DNA from: Capitella teleta
Taxonomy: Eukaryota > Annelida > Polychaeta > Capitellidae
DNA: 64,000 nucleotides
Reading direction: 5' to 3'
Assembly: GCA_000328365.1 (NCBI GenBank)
Contig: KB307920.1
Coordinates: 178,978-242,977, forward strand
Part shown: positions 1 through 11,234 of the stretch, piece after piece
How the letters are laid out: each line of letters opens with the position of its first letter
Numbering within the stretch: position 1 is the first letter of the stretch
Made by a program: the position numbers and the translations under genes
The notes under the pieces: model-generated
What the model was told of the DNA's origin: nothing
Database searches by the model: none
Seen by the model: only the letters and a program-made list of their open reading frames with translations

Positions 1-570
1 GTCAGCAGCTGTGATGAAACACCGAGTTCCCCATCTGTTACAATGGGCCTCGTCATATCAGCGTGTCCTGCGACTAAACCCTTGGATATTTTTTTATTTT
101 ATTTTCGGAAATAGATAGAATAATCATTTTGCCACCAGTCAGGCGCGAAAATTTTTTTTTTTTCGCTATTTTTCTTATTTTAACAAGCGATTTTCTAGGA
201 CACCTACCATGTTTCTCATCCTGAAACAGGAAAAAGGTCAGCCAGAGTGCACCACGCATGCGCTTTCGTTTCGTAAACAACAAAGATGTCCTTTTATGGC
301 GAAGATGCTGTGCTCTGATTGGCTGAAATCGATAGCTTCACGAGGGGAACGGGACCAATCAGCCATCAGCCAAACCAAGCCATCAGCTGACGTTTGCCTC
401 CTATACTTCGCAATGGAAGCCATTCTCCCATAGGCGCAATGCTAACCCCGATATTCGGAATGCATTATTTCCTTACGCTTGCATCCAGGCATGGTGTTTT
501 TGGCACGGAATGCTATCAATTGGTGCTATGAGTCAATAGAACATCACTTAAAATTTAGTTCCCCATCCCT
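1..570 (-). mobile_element. TTAA-target DNA transposon (MITE-like), copy 1, cut by the window edge
   Basis: This is almost the exact reverse complement of 53398 to about 53973, so it is a second copy of the same element in opposite orientation. Its inner end reads as an AGGGATGGGGAACT terminus followed by TTAA at 571-574. The other end lies left of the window. The interior holds a short open frame (about 69 codons, minus strand, 74-283) that both copies share. I recognise no domain in it, and shared DNA explains its conservation. TTAA targets with AGGG termini suggest the Kolobok or piggyBac superfamilies; the assignment is inference. Confidence 0.75.
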
Positions 571-574
571 TTAA

Positions 575-1843
575 CACACCTAGCATTTTACATTACCAAT
601 TGCAATTTCTGTGTGTAAAATATCTTAAGTTATTTGTTTTGTTTTAAATGTTTTCTTCTTCTGATTTACTTGTCTCAAATACTTGACTGTTATCCAATCT
701 AATAGTATTTCGTTGTAACACACTGTTTTACTTTGTAATCTGATTATTTGCCTGTGTCAATAGCATACAATTATATTCCAGGCTGTTTATTATGAAATTG
801 CACATTCAGATCTCAAATTGACTGATATACAATTATTCAATACAAATTCACTAGTCTCATCTCTCCAAAGTTTGCCTATCTATTGTATTCCCGGGAAAAT
901 TTATACTTGTCTTTCTTGTTTACAGGCTTAAACAAGTACAGGTATATGTGAGGATTGTATTACTTGGTATTTACAATTATTTTGATTTTATCTATGCCTT
1001 CTGTGAAATTAAATTATAATTTTGTTTGTTATTTTAATGTCAATTTTTTCTTTAGTACTGCTCCCTGCACTTGCATAGGCTCAGAGCTAATTTACCGACA
1101 TTGATGTAATTTCAGTTTGAAACACTAAGGATTATAATTTCAAATTAAGGTTTTTATTTTAACGACAAGGCAATGACAGCAATGTGTGTACACATTTTGT
1201 ATAGAGCTAAAAATATATCCAGCACGCTATAACATCCCTCCTTACACGTAATTGCGTAATACAAAATCTCATGTATGTATCAAGTGAATACCAGTACAAT
1301 GTACATTCAACTCCTAAAATTATGTTTGCAGCATTATGCTAATTATAATTTCATAATAAGTGCATTTTAATACAATGTATGGTTAAGGTACGAGTTGTGT
1401 GGCAAATATTCGACCCCCCTCTCTGTGGTGAGATAACATCCCTGTTTAAAAAGTAGGTACATGTTGCGGATATCCATTAACTGATGGCGAACGTTATAAA
1501 TTAAATTAAAAATAATCAAAAACTTCCAAAAAGGCAGCGTTGAATATAGGAATCTATGTAATACAAAGCATGCATTTCACCAAAGAATATTTTCTTAAAT
1601 TTACTCAAAAATTCCCATGAAAAACGTTTCATAAATGCAGTAAATATCAGTAGTTATACATTGTATCACATATTTTTAGGGACGATTCATGTAAGCATTC
1701 ATAATTTCCGATGCCACGATAAAAAAAACAGTAACAAATGCCCACATGAACACGTTAATAATTAATTCAGGCAGCGTGAAGGTATATAAAGAGGCAAGCA
1801 ACCTCACCCCATAATAAATAAGACAACATTATTCATATATCAA
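575..1843. other. AT-rich non-coding stretch downstream of the carbonic anhydrase gene
   Basis: No frame longer than about 60 codons and no exon-like pattern is seen. The part next to 1844 should hold the 3' untranslated region of the carbonic anhydrase gene, but I could not pick a polyadenylation site with confidence. Confidence 0.5.
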
Positions 1844-3472
1844 TCACTTGATGCCTTGACGGTTGAATTGGCCTTTGATCTCTGGGAACGTAGTGAAAAG
1901 TGCCTGCGAGTGAAACTGTTGGTGGAAATCCTTGTGCGTCATGAAGTTGGGTTCTGCAGCCCTTATCACCCTGGATCCCAGTGGCTGGGTGGGTCGGTAG
2001 TTCTTCAGGATCCGACCGTAGTGCTCGTCCAGTATAGGTCGGTCCTCGTTCACCCCATAGCAGTTCAGCGTGCGGAATAAGCTCAGCTGAAGAACAAGAA
2101 GTTCATTAACCAGGTGCACGTTGCTATCTTAGCAAACCTCGTCTCCTGTGATCTTCAAGGGATCATAGAAGATTAGCCACGTGACCGATTCATGACATGG
2201 CGGTGTGGTCATTGACCCCTCATACACCCAGTACTTGCTTGTATCAACTATAACACGCACACGGGTATTCGCATCAACATATTGAATCACTGAGCCACCA
2301 TACCTGGCAATAAGTGATTGAGATCAAATTCTGATGACAGTTCTGTTGCCTGTCCTTTGTATGGGATGTCCGTAAGGAATTGAACCAGGTACTCCAAACC
2401 TTGGTTTGAGCTGTTGCAACACTGCAAGAATAATTGAAAGTTCCTCCATGCAGTCTGGATGCATGCATACAATATTGTGCATCAATACCTGTATGAAGAT
2501 CGCCACAACAAGCAAGCCATCGTCTTTCTCCTGAGCTTCTTCAAATGTGTTGTAGGCGTCAGAATTCCAATGCACCAAATGTAGCTGCAATGGCAACCAT
2601 GTATCAACACGCCAGCACGCTGAGCCATTCGTTACCTCTGCCGAGTAGGCTTTTCCTCGAACGGTGTGCTCTGATCCACACTGGTTGCTATCGCCCCAGT
2701 GAAAGTGGAATTCCCTCAGGGTGTATTTATGCGAGCCGAGAGGTCCCCCAGTTGCGTCTGGAATCAGTCGAGAAACAAATGGAATTAAAATGAATTTTAT
2801 GCCATCATTCACAGTGCGGTTTATATAATGATGCAAAATTGACAGCTTATGATCAATTGGAAGTACAGTATAATCTCGATATGTTGTGGATATAGACCGA
2901 GACACTGGGGGATTCGAGAATGGCCTTTACTTTTGAGAATTGTGCGATTAAAGGTGGTTCAAAATATCGATGCTTTACTGTATGTACTAGTCAATCATAA
3001 TTCTTACAGGATTCACTGTTTAAGATTCGCACAGCACATGTTGCTCCGGTGTTGTGCATCAATTTCTCTTCTCTTGCTCGACTGTACTGCAGCTTCAGTG
3101 GCGCCACCACGAGGTCTGAATCGAACTCAGCCACCTCGGGGTTGATGTCAATCGGGGACTGCTTTCGACCTCCTGCCGAAGGGTAGTGCACCCACCAGTT
3201 CTCCGGACCTAGTCACGCAATACATTATGTAATTTATAATTCATTTATTTTAATTATTATTTATATTTTTACGTACCCGTGTCTCGAGTGTATCCCCATT
3301 CGTAGTCGTTGGATCTGCTCCACGTGCCTTTGTATTCATCCGCATGCCGTCGAGCTCGTTGGCTTTGGTGAGAATTTCCCATGGGACACAAGGCCTGCAT
3401 TTGGAGGAGAAATGGATTAGATGTTGTTGCAGGAATTTCACTGTATAACAAGGCAGGGAAGGAATCACCCAT
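1844..3472 (-). CDS. alpha-carbonic anhydrase, seven exons
   Basis: Zinc enzyme interconverting CO2 and bicarbonate. Exons, in transcript order: 3472-3277, 3208-3008, 2757-2636, 2584-2489, 2421-2304, 2247-2138, 2086-1844. All junctions are GT-AG and the phases close, giving 361 residues if translation starts at 3472. Family motifs in order: WGY, GPENWW, QSPIDI, GGPLG, FHFHWG and LHLVHW (the three zinc histidines), GSEHT, SMTTPPC, then NYRPTQPLGSRVIRAA. The PTQPL...RVIRAA end recalls carbonic anhydrase VIII, but VIII lacks one zinc histidine and this protein keeps all three. The usual shuttle position (NGH) reads NTGA, so His64 is replaced by Ala. No signal peptide is visible, so it is probably cytosolic. 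The 5' end is uncertain: a good acceptor at 3395-3396 could make 3394 the true start of the first shown exon, with more exons upstream. The C-terminus runs about 30 residues past the family core. Confidence 0.93.
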
Positions 3473-3479
3473 GGTATTG

Positions 3480-3879
3480 ATTCGGTGGCGGAATCAAGGC
3501 TTTTAATTTAATACGAGACAACTGTACAGTCAAAACATGAGAAGGATTAGTCACGTCGATGAATCACGCTGTATTGTAAACAACAGCGAATGAGACACAG
3601 CTCTTTCTTGTCTCATTAGAATTGGATTGATCCAATTGGGGAGTCGTGCTTGCACAGAATTGGAGGTGAGACACAAGCCGTATATTTATCGGTTATTGCA
3701 ATTAGATTAAGCTAAACCTCACAAAGTTCTGAATCCTAAAAGTTTTCACCGTAGACGTAGTCATTGAGTAAAGACAGCATTGTGGCACGAATACTCACAC
3801 ATTTTAGATCCGCCATCGAATTAATCATCATTATTATTATTCCCTGACAAGGGAAACTTCATCCTCAATTTCTGTTATG
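3480..3879. other. Upstream flank of the carbonic anhydrase gene
   Basis: Non-coding. This could hold the promoter or an upstream intron of the carbonic anhydrase gene. I see no strong TATA box or other core element. Confidence 0.4.
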
Positions 3880-3883
3880 TTAA

Positions 3884-4315
3884 AGAGGACCTCTGGTTGT
3901 TTTGAACTAGTAACGGATGATAGAGGATACATCCCAAAGGACAAATACGCCTTTTGACTGACATATTTTTAGAAAATATACGCTTGCTGTGGGCTAATTC
4001 CTAGATGCATCGAATTTGAGAGGTTTAAAATCTCGCTTTCTTCACGCGTTCGATTTCATACCATGGTGATGTCATAAAAGTAACTCTCCTATTGTTAACA
4101 ATGGGAGCCGTCGAGTGAGCAAATCTTTCAGCAGTTCTCATAAAAGAAATCTCGCACTTATCTCGTTTCAAGCTATTCTGCCGGAGCAGGAAATTCGTAT
4201 TTTAATTTGTCTTGAATATCATTCACAGTTGACCAAATTTTTCAAAAACGATCTCTCGTCACTCAAAGCCGACAGAACCAATCTAAAAAGGTTTCGAAAT
4301 GAACAGAGGTGCTCT
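3884..4315. mobile_element. TTAA-target inverted-repeat element, 432 bp
   Basis: The left end starts AGAGGACCTCTGGTTGTTTT and the right end, read on the minus strand, starts AGAGCACCTCTGTTCATTTC. These terminal inverted repeats match over about 23 bp with a few differences. TTAA flanks both sides (3880-3883 and 4316-4319), as expected of a TTAA target-site duplication. The open frame crossing 4115-4345 reads out through the right end and has no recognisable domain, so I treat the element as non-autonomous. The termini resemble in style, but not in sequence, the larger element at 53398-54109. Confidence 0.75.
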
Positions 4316-4319
4316 TTAA

Positions 4320-7300
4320 TACAATTTGTCAATCAGCTACTTTGAAATATAGCACCTATTAATTAACAATGCATTTTACAGCGACTAAAGATGCTATGAG
4401 CGGTGTTGGCTGCAATTTCAATGTTGGCTATAACTATTTTCATCGATGTCCCCTTAACTTACACACGTAATTACATGTACACGTATGCACTTATATACGT
4501 ATACACTAGCGAGTTAATTTTGTTTTTAAAGTGCAATAAGATGCAATTGAACAGCTATATGCCGTCCTTAGCCGATTACAAAGTTCAAGCAGAGCAGGTT
4601 ATAAAAATGACGAAGCAAATAGCACACTGGTATATTGAGTTATTGACAAGACCACTTACGCTAGAGAACGAAAAGTTCCCCATTGAGCATGATCGTTGCG
4701 CACCGGAAGAACAAAACACCAACACTTAGTAGTAAATCGCACAGCACATTCTGCACATGTTATAAACAATAAACGCACAGCTCCCTAGAATCCTCTTTCC
4801 CCGTATCCCTGCGATATTTTTTGCGCTGCCTAGATTGCCCTATGTGCGCTTGGTTTATACTCAGCCGACCGAGCGATCGATACAAGCCGTTGCCAGAATG
4901 AACACCGAGGGCTGACTCAACGGAATGACCCAAATGCCTCATCTTTCCATCACAGGATGGTGTCGTTGTCGCCTTCACGACGTCGGGTCTTACGGAGATC
5001 AGTTTTAATCAGAATATATCGGTGGTGGGATGAAGAGAGGCTGATTTGATTCATGGGCAGACTGCGTTGGGTGTTAGTGAGCTACTAGTCTAGCTCCCTG
5101 TGTTCATGCATGTATGGGATTGGTGATATGACTAACGTGCATGCTGGTATTTATTTTTGGTGTGGATCTAAACACGCAAATCAAACATGCGACCAATTAA
5201 TCGTAATTAATCGTAACGAAGAAAGAAAGTCTGTGTAAATTGTTCATGCAAAGACTTTTTTTGGGAGGTTGCTCTGCCTCGAAAATTCGAAATGTTTCGT
5301 TGTTCATATTCACTCGACGCAATTACACCCGACCACCATTATGCTATATAGTATTATAGTAACTCACCACCAATGTAAGCCGACTCAAACGCGTTTAAAA
5401 CTGTGCTATAGGCGTAGTCAGGAAGCAAAATGACTGGAGCCACACGACCCATCCATGTAGTATAAGAAGCTAGTCCCCATATTTAGGCATACACACACAT
5501 ATATATATACATATAGAACGTATCCTATTAACTGATACTTTTTAGTACATGGAGTTTTGAATGTGTCTTTTACCGTAGCGCAGGAACCGCACCAGCTTCC
5601 GATACACTGGCCTTATGTATTTAAGGTAGCGGCTATCATATTTTGTCTGGATATCCGTCTAGACCAAGGAGCTTAAATAATTAAGTAATAAATAATAAAT
5701 AAGTGGTCTGTACAACCTCACACGACGTTTGGTACATCAGCACCCAGTGTGCCCTACGCGTGTGTGCGTGCGTGCGTGCGTGCGTGTGTGTGTGTCCTAT
5801 GATGCGTCACCATTTCACCTTGAAGAACTCAGCATGTCGATGTCAAACACTTCAAACTCACCAGTACATTGTATGTACGAGAGAACATGTGTGTACGCTT
5901 ATATTATTTGTGGCAGCTGGGTGTCGGGGGCGACATTGCTGTTCGTACAGGAGTACATGTAACAGGACTTCTGACAGTGCAGAGCATCTCTGCCAATCCG
6001 ATCACCTCATTAATACTAATGAGCCTCAATCAGATGTGTATCAGAATTTCAACCTGCAAGATAAGCAAGTATGCTGAACAGCAAAGGAAACGCAACGCAA
6101 CAAAAATACATTTCGTGTATAGCTGGTCACAACTTAAAGACATAGAGACTTTGGGTCAATTCGTATCTTTACTTGAACACCCGTAATTACCTGTTCAAAT
6201 TAATTAGCTCATTAGCCGGGGCACACCTAATTGTCACAGAGCATCGAGTTTGGTTTCTAACTATAATGGAGGGTGTAGAACACGTTTCAGTAAAAGAATC
6301 TGCCTGATGCAGTATAGCTGACAAACTTTTCAACGAGTGAGCGCGGCTTACCTCATTCCCGCTTGCCGACACGATGTAAACGGTTCCTGAATGTGAGTAA
6401 ATAAATACTTGGTATGGTTAGTCTAACATGTCATGCTGCTATTCCTATCATTTATATTACAATTTCATCAACATTGATGCCGATTTATCTCAATTAGTAG
6501 TTTGCACTCAACATTCCACGATATTTCCCCTTTTGGTGGCAAACAGGGCCCAAGATTAATGGTGTGATTTTTGTGCCTCAGAAGTTCAAAGGAACCGAGA
6601 TGCAGTGATTAAATTCTTCATGTGTTTGTTTTATTCTCAAATTGTGTATTTTGTTTAGCATCCTATATGCTAATTAAAGCGAGTTCCGCAAAGTGAGATT
6701 TGAACGCCATTTTGTTTCGTGGAATCAGAGCCTTTTCTCTCAATTAGCATGGGAAAATCATACCCAACTGCAGTAAAATCAGTATAACTTTGCCAATCGT
6801 GCATGAAAACCCTTAAAGTTGACTGTTATTTCTTCCTTAGATATATATTTTTTTTTCATTAGACAAAAATAGACCCGAAGAGGATGTTCAATACAACAGA
6901 ACATTATTATATGCCAGTTTGATACCTCCTTCGTTAATTCTAATTGACAGGTGACCGGTGTGGGTTCGTAACAAGCGTCACATGATATCAAACGCCTCAA
7001 AAGATGCGAATCATGTGAGACATAAATGTACAAGCAACTATAGAGTCAACAGTAGATTTCGGCTTAAAGAACTTGTGAGTCCGATTTTCATGTCAATTTT
7101 ACCGGGATTTTTTGCTATTTTACGATTCGTGGTATAATTATGGAGAGATGTTGCCTGACACAGCGGTCAAAGCAGAACAACGAGTGAAATCGAGCCTATT
7201 TTGTGCACGAATTTAGCCATATAAAATATCGTCTGCTGAAAAAGCGCTGGCCAAGCCCCGCCCCGGAAGTGACGTAGATGTAGGAACACTAAACAGAATC

Positions 7301-7354
7301 CAGCGTCACGGAGGGTTTTCGACTATTTACACACATTTTTATCGATTTATCAGC
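4320..7354. other. Non-coding stretch with a GTGC microsatellite
   Basis: No exon-like frame is supported. The only clear feature is a GCGT/GTGC simple repeat at about 5758-5795. Open frames across 5703-6186 take their composition from this repeat. From about 7050 on, a GC-richer stretch leads into the THAP-like coding remnant at 7355 and may be the 5' part of that element. Confidence 0.5.
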
Positions 7355-8044
7355 ATGCCATACCAGTGTGTGGTGGGAGGTTTCAGCCGTATTTCTACGG
7401 ATGGAGTTTGGCTATACTTTTGGCAGAGAGATGAGGCTCAGGCCAAGTTATGGGACCGATTTGTACGATCTTATCGATTGGAGAGGAGGTGAAGCCAGGA
7501 AGAGTGTCGTCTGTTACATGTAGTTACATCTCGAAGATAAATGGTTCGACCCTTCACAGTTGATGCAAAAGCAACTGGGTTTCAGAAAAAGGTGAGTGAC
7601 TCATTGGCATGGAGTGATTGACTGGTGTTATTGTAGTAATTAATTATTAATAGTCACAAACTGCACGACGAAGGTCAAGGTGTTATGATCGATCGACGTA
7701 CATTATGATTTTGATTCTCATTATGATTATTGACAGCAACTGTTGAGTTATTCGGCCACTGTGATCTGTGAGAATGAGATTTTAACGCCGTAGTATTCTA
7801 ATATAATTGAAAGTTGATTGTATTATTAGATTTGGAAATAAATAATAAAATATAGTTAGCATTCAATGTACATATTCTGTAAGAGAATTAGAACTACTGA
7901 GAACTGCTACATAATTTAATTAATTTCTCATCTTTTTCAGAGCACTTTATTTGCTTCTAATATCTTCCAAAGGGAATTGCTCTACCACTGCACCACACCG
8001 AAGAAGCGTAGAGGAGCGTACGAGAAGGGGCAACACCAAATGAT
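7355..8044 (+). pseudogene. Broken THAP zinc-finger gene, probably from a DNA transposon
   Basis: An ATG at 7355 opens MPYQCVVGGFSR, then DGVWLYF and AKLWDRFVRS, matching the start of a THAP domain (a C2CH DNA-binding finger). The second zinc cysteine expected after VGG is Phe. The frame stops after about 45 codons. In another frame the domain continues as KSVVCYM, a stop codon, then LHLEDKWFDPSQLMQKQLGF, close to the usual second half. At 7592 there is a splice-donor-like GTGAGT, and after a pyrimidine-rich acceptor near 7940 a frame reads TPKKRRGAYEKGQHQ, a basic stretch often found after THAP domains. At least one frameshift and one stop break it. THAP domains start P-element and Kolobok transposases as well as host proteins. 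The TTAA elements in this window favour a transposon origin (inference). Confidence 0.6.
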
Positions 8045-8184
8045 GAGTGCATTGAGGGTCTCCATGAAACAAAGAGTTATAGTATCTTGGAATGCTGTTC
8101 TCCTCTTTGGTCACCTCAAAATGCCATTAAAAATAAAAATAAAAATTAATTCAATCTGTACAGCGTTCTGTCACTAAATATGTT

Positions 8185-8480
8185 TTAAATTCCTATGAGA
8201 TTTCTTATATTCAACGTTGCACCGATTTAAAAATTTTACCACTCTGCTTTAGGAGAGAAATCAATGACCTTTTATTCTTTTTTAAAATTATATATGGTTT
8301 TATTCACATAGATTTTAGTTCTGAAATCGTTTTTAACAACTCGTCACGTGACCTCCATTCTACAAATGATAAACTTTTATCTGCACAATCTGTCCTCACG
8401 GAATGTTTTAAATCATCATATTTTAATCGCATTGTGAGACTATGGAATATTTTACCTCCCGACATTTTATGTTGATAAAC
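8185..8480 (+). mobile_element. LINE fragment: C-terminal end of a reverse-transcriptase ORF
   Basis: One frame reads LPLCFRREINDLLFFFKIIY and ends SSYFNRIVRLWNILPPDI. This is the typical tail of CR1/Jockey-group non-LTR retrotransposon proteins (LPLxYRREIxDLxFFxK ... FNRIVKLWNxLP). Nothing upstream matches the RT core, so this is a 5'-truncated piece. It follows the THAP remnant directly but belongs to another element. Confidence 0.65.
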
Positions 8481-8499
8481 TTGCCAATTTTAATGTCGA

Positions 8500-9555
8500 T
8501 CAATTATGTACATGGACATCGACATGTCGATGTCAAGGTTTTTATCACTGATCACATATTGGGCACAATGTGTTCCAGTCAAATGCAGTTTGAGTGTAAC
8601 TTTATTACACATTTGTTGCAGTCAGTTCAGAAAGGGATAACGTTGGGAGCAAAAAAGAAGTCTGTCAAACCAATGACATCCGTTTTGCACCCACTCACCA
8701 TCCACTCGATGTTTGATGCTTCACTGATTTGGTTCTAATTAATTGATTGCTGATTGAATGTGAAGCATGGTTGGACGTGAATCATAACGCACTTTTCATA
8801 TTAACATCCTTGTTGACTTTCATCAAAGAACATTAATCATCTTTCTCCCTTCTTTGCTTTGATTCACAGCCATAACGCATTTCTTATTAAGTCATAACGC
8901 ACTTAATTCAGTGAAATTTGGGCTGCCACGAATGGGTATTAAGCTTCACAGAATCACAGGTGAATAGATACATAAAATCATAGCATGATGTTCAAGTTTT
9001 GTTTTGCACAGTCGTTTTCTTTTCAATAATTGATTATAGAAATATTGTCATAATTAAAGCAGTGATGTTTATTCAACATATGATAACTCCACCGACACCC
9101 TTCTTAAAAGCAACTTCGTCCTGACATTGGAACCGAAAAGTATGCAAATGTGGACATTAACTTAATTAAATACTTACAGGCATGAAAGTAATAAATTTAA
9201 CATAATTTTACCATAATAGATTGATCTGACAAATCAAAATTTGAGAACATAAACGTGAAAGATGAAACACTAGAAATGACACAGCTCAGAAGAAAGTTAT
9301 AATTCCTATGCGATTAAACCTGCTACATTACTCTCCCTCTTTTTATTTTAGACTCTTATTCATTTTCTTTTGGACCACGAACATTTGTTTTTTGTTTGCT
9401 TTGTGATGTGCGAAATAAATTAATATTAATAATTTGTACAGTAATTTTTTTCGGCAATAATCATTTCTCAAAAGGGGATAAAATTTAATGTTCCCTCGAG
9501 TATTCAACTCAGACTTGGCAAACTAGTCTTACTTATTCCACATAGATTATGATAA
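8500..9555. other. Non-coding stretch with TCATAACGC motif copies
   Basis: No coding signal. TCATAACGCACTT lies at 8782-8794, CATAACGCAT at 8871-8880 and TCATAACGCACTTAA at 8892-8906. The same core recurs elsewhere in the window (see findings). The frame starting at 8442 is a shadow running out of the LINE fragment. Confidence 0.5.
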
Positions 9556-9559
9556 TAAT

Positions 9560-10912
9560 TTTAATTTCATTTCATTTGTTACATTCAAATGCGCTGTACA
9601 AAGAGAGGTAAAAAGGAAGATCATAAAATACTAGAAAATACAATGTTAAAATCATGAGTCTTAAGTTGGGCTTTAAAAGCATCGAGCAATTGCTGGTTCT
9701 GCAGGTTAGAAAGTAATTGGTTCCAAAGGATGGGTGCTTGGTGGGCGAATGTTCAGTAGCCATATGACTGAAGATGAAATTTAGGCTAAGACAGCAATGT
9801 GAAATTTGATGATCGAAGACGGCGAGCAGGGGTATAAACATCGATGGGAGAGCAGATATAAGGTGGTGGTAAGCCACGCAAGGCTTTAAGAGTAAGAAGA
9901 TTAATCTTGAGCATTATTCGAAATATAATGGGTAGCCAATGTAGTTCTTTCAGCAGAGGGAGGGATGGCGAGTGTCTATTTGCACATTTCACTAGGCGGG
10001 CTGCACAGTTCTGTATGTGCTGGAGTCTGTCGATCAGGTAAGATGGAGATTCTGCTAGCAGAGCGTTACAGTAGTCAATGTAGCTCATGCTATTGGCGTG
10101 GACAAGTTGTCGAGAGGCGTCTTGAATGATGAAATTTTGGATCTTACGAATCATGTGGAGATGGAAGAATGACTTTTGGCAGATATTTCTCACTTGATCG
10201 GCCATGCTTAACTTGTTGTCGAGCATGACTCCAAGATCCCTGACTGATGCACTAGATGTGATTGTCTCTCCGATGATGTTGAACGAAGAGGGTGCGATCT
10301 CAGTGAGCGAGGGTTTATTCGTGATGACAAGTACCTCTGTTTTTTCATCATTGACTTTGAGAAAGTTGGCAGTCATCCAACGGTTTCTGCCAGTTCGAGT
10401 TCGTCGTCATGCCGTGAGAGTGCCGAGGGGGATTGTTTGTGCAGGAGCTGATTCAAGATGTTACACGTGTCTTTGGTGGAAGTGGCATTTTTTACAGTAG
10501 ATCTCGTCGATTTTCAGCTGGGTGCGTCGCCATTTCCTTTCTAAGCGCCTGCACTCAGTCTTCAGGTGACGTAGCTCTGCGTTGTACCATGGGGTGTCAG
10601 TTCTTTTGGTCATCTCGATGGTTGTTTCAGGCGCGAATTCATCAACGACTTGAGTCAAGCATTTGTTGTATGCGGCGAATGGATCCTGTGCGCTCTCGAT
10701 TGCAGGAATATGGGATGCAATGGTCTCATCGAGGGCACTGATGTTCACGTTCTTCCACTTCCGCACTCTCAGTTTTTGTTTTTCTCGAGCGGGCTCTGGG
10801 CAGTTAATAGTGAACACAATTGATGCTGAAGTGGTCGGATGTCACAGACCTGTCGACATCGATCACCTTGATGCTTAGGTGCTCGTGGGTGAGGCTGATT
10901 ATCATTATATGC
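9560..10912 (-). mobile_element. CR1/L2-type LINE, internally deleted
   Basis: Reading on the minus strand from 10912: VTSDHFSI is the SDH motif at the end of an apurinic endonuclease domain. Then comes a linker with PWYNAELRHLKTECRRLERK, ending near 10461. From about 10390 the frame picks up WMTANFLKVNDEKTEVLVI, YIDYCNALLAESPSYLI, RLQHIQNCAARLV and HWLPIIFRIMLKINLLTLKA, the RT thumb and C-terminal region of CR1/L2 elements. The RT core between linker and thumb (fingers and palm with the YADD site) is absent, so the copy has a large internal deletion near 10390-10460. The 3' end near 9560 carries the GCGCATTTGAATGTAACAAA style of tail seen in L2/CR1 elements. Non-functional. Confidence 0.85.
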
Positions 10913-11234
10913 GTGCAGTTTACATACCTTACATAATACTACAATATTTCACAAAAGGAATAAATGCAGCCCTTTTGGGAAAATAAAATATTGAGCCCGA
11001 TTTCTCCCGTTATGTCAAATTTTGCCACCGGACCTTAAGACCTACTTAAGATTCAATAGTTTCGATAAAAATTGGCACATTCATGAAAATTAGCACCAAT
11101 AATATGTGCGAGACAAATAATTGTTGGATTCTGTTAGGGTTGAAATCCGATTTTGTGGATTTGTCATGAACATTAACGACCAATTAAAGCTATTCGGAGC
11201 TGCTCGGACTTAATGATGAAGATTATTTATATAT

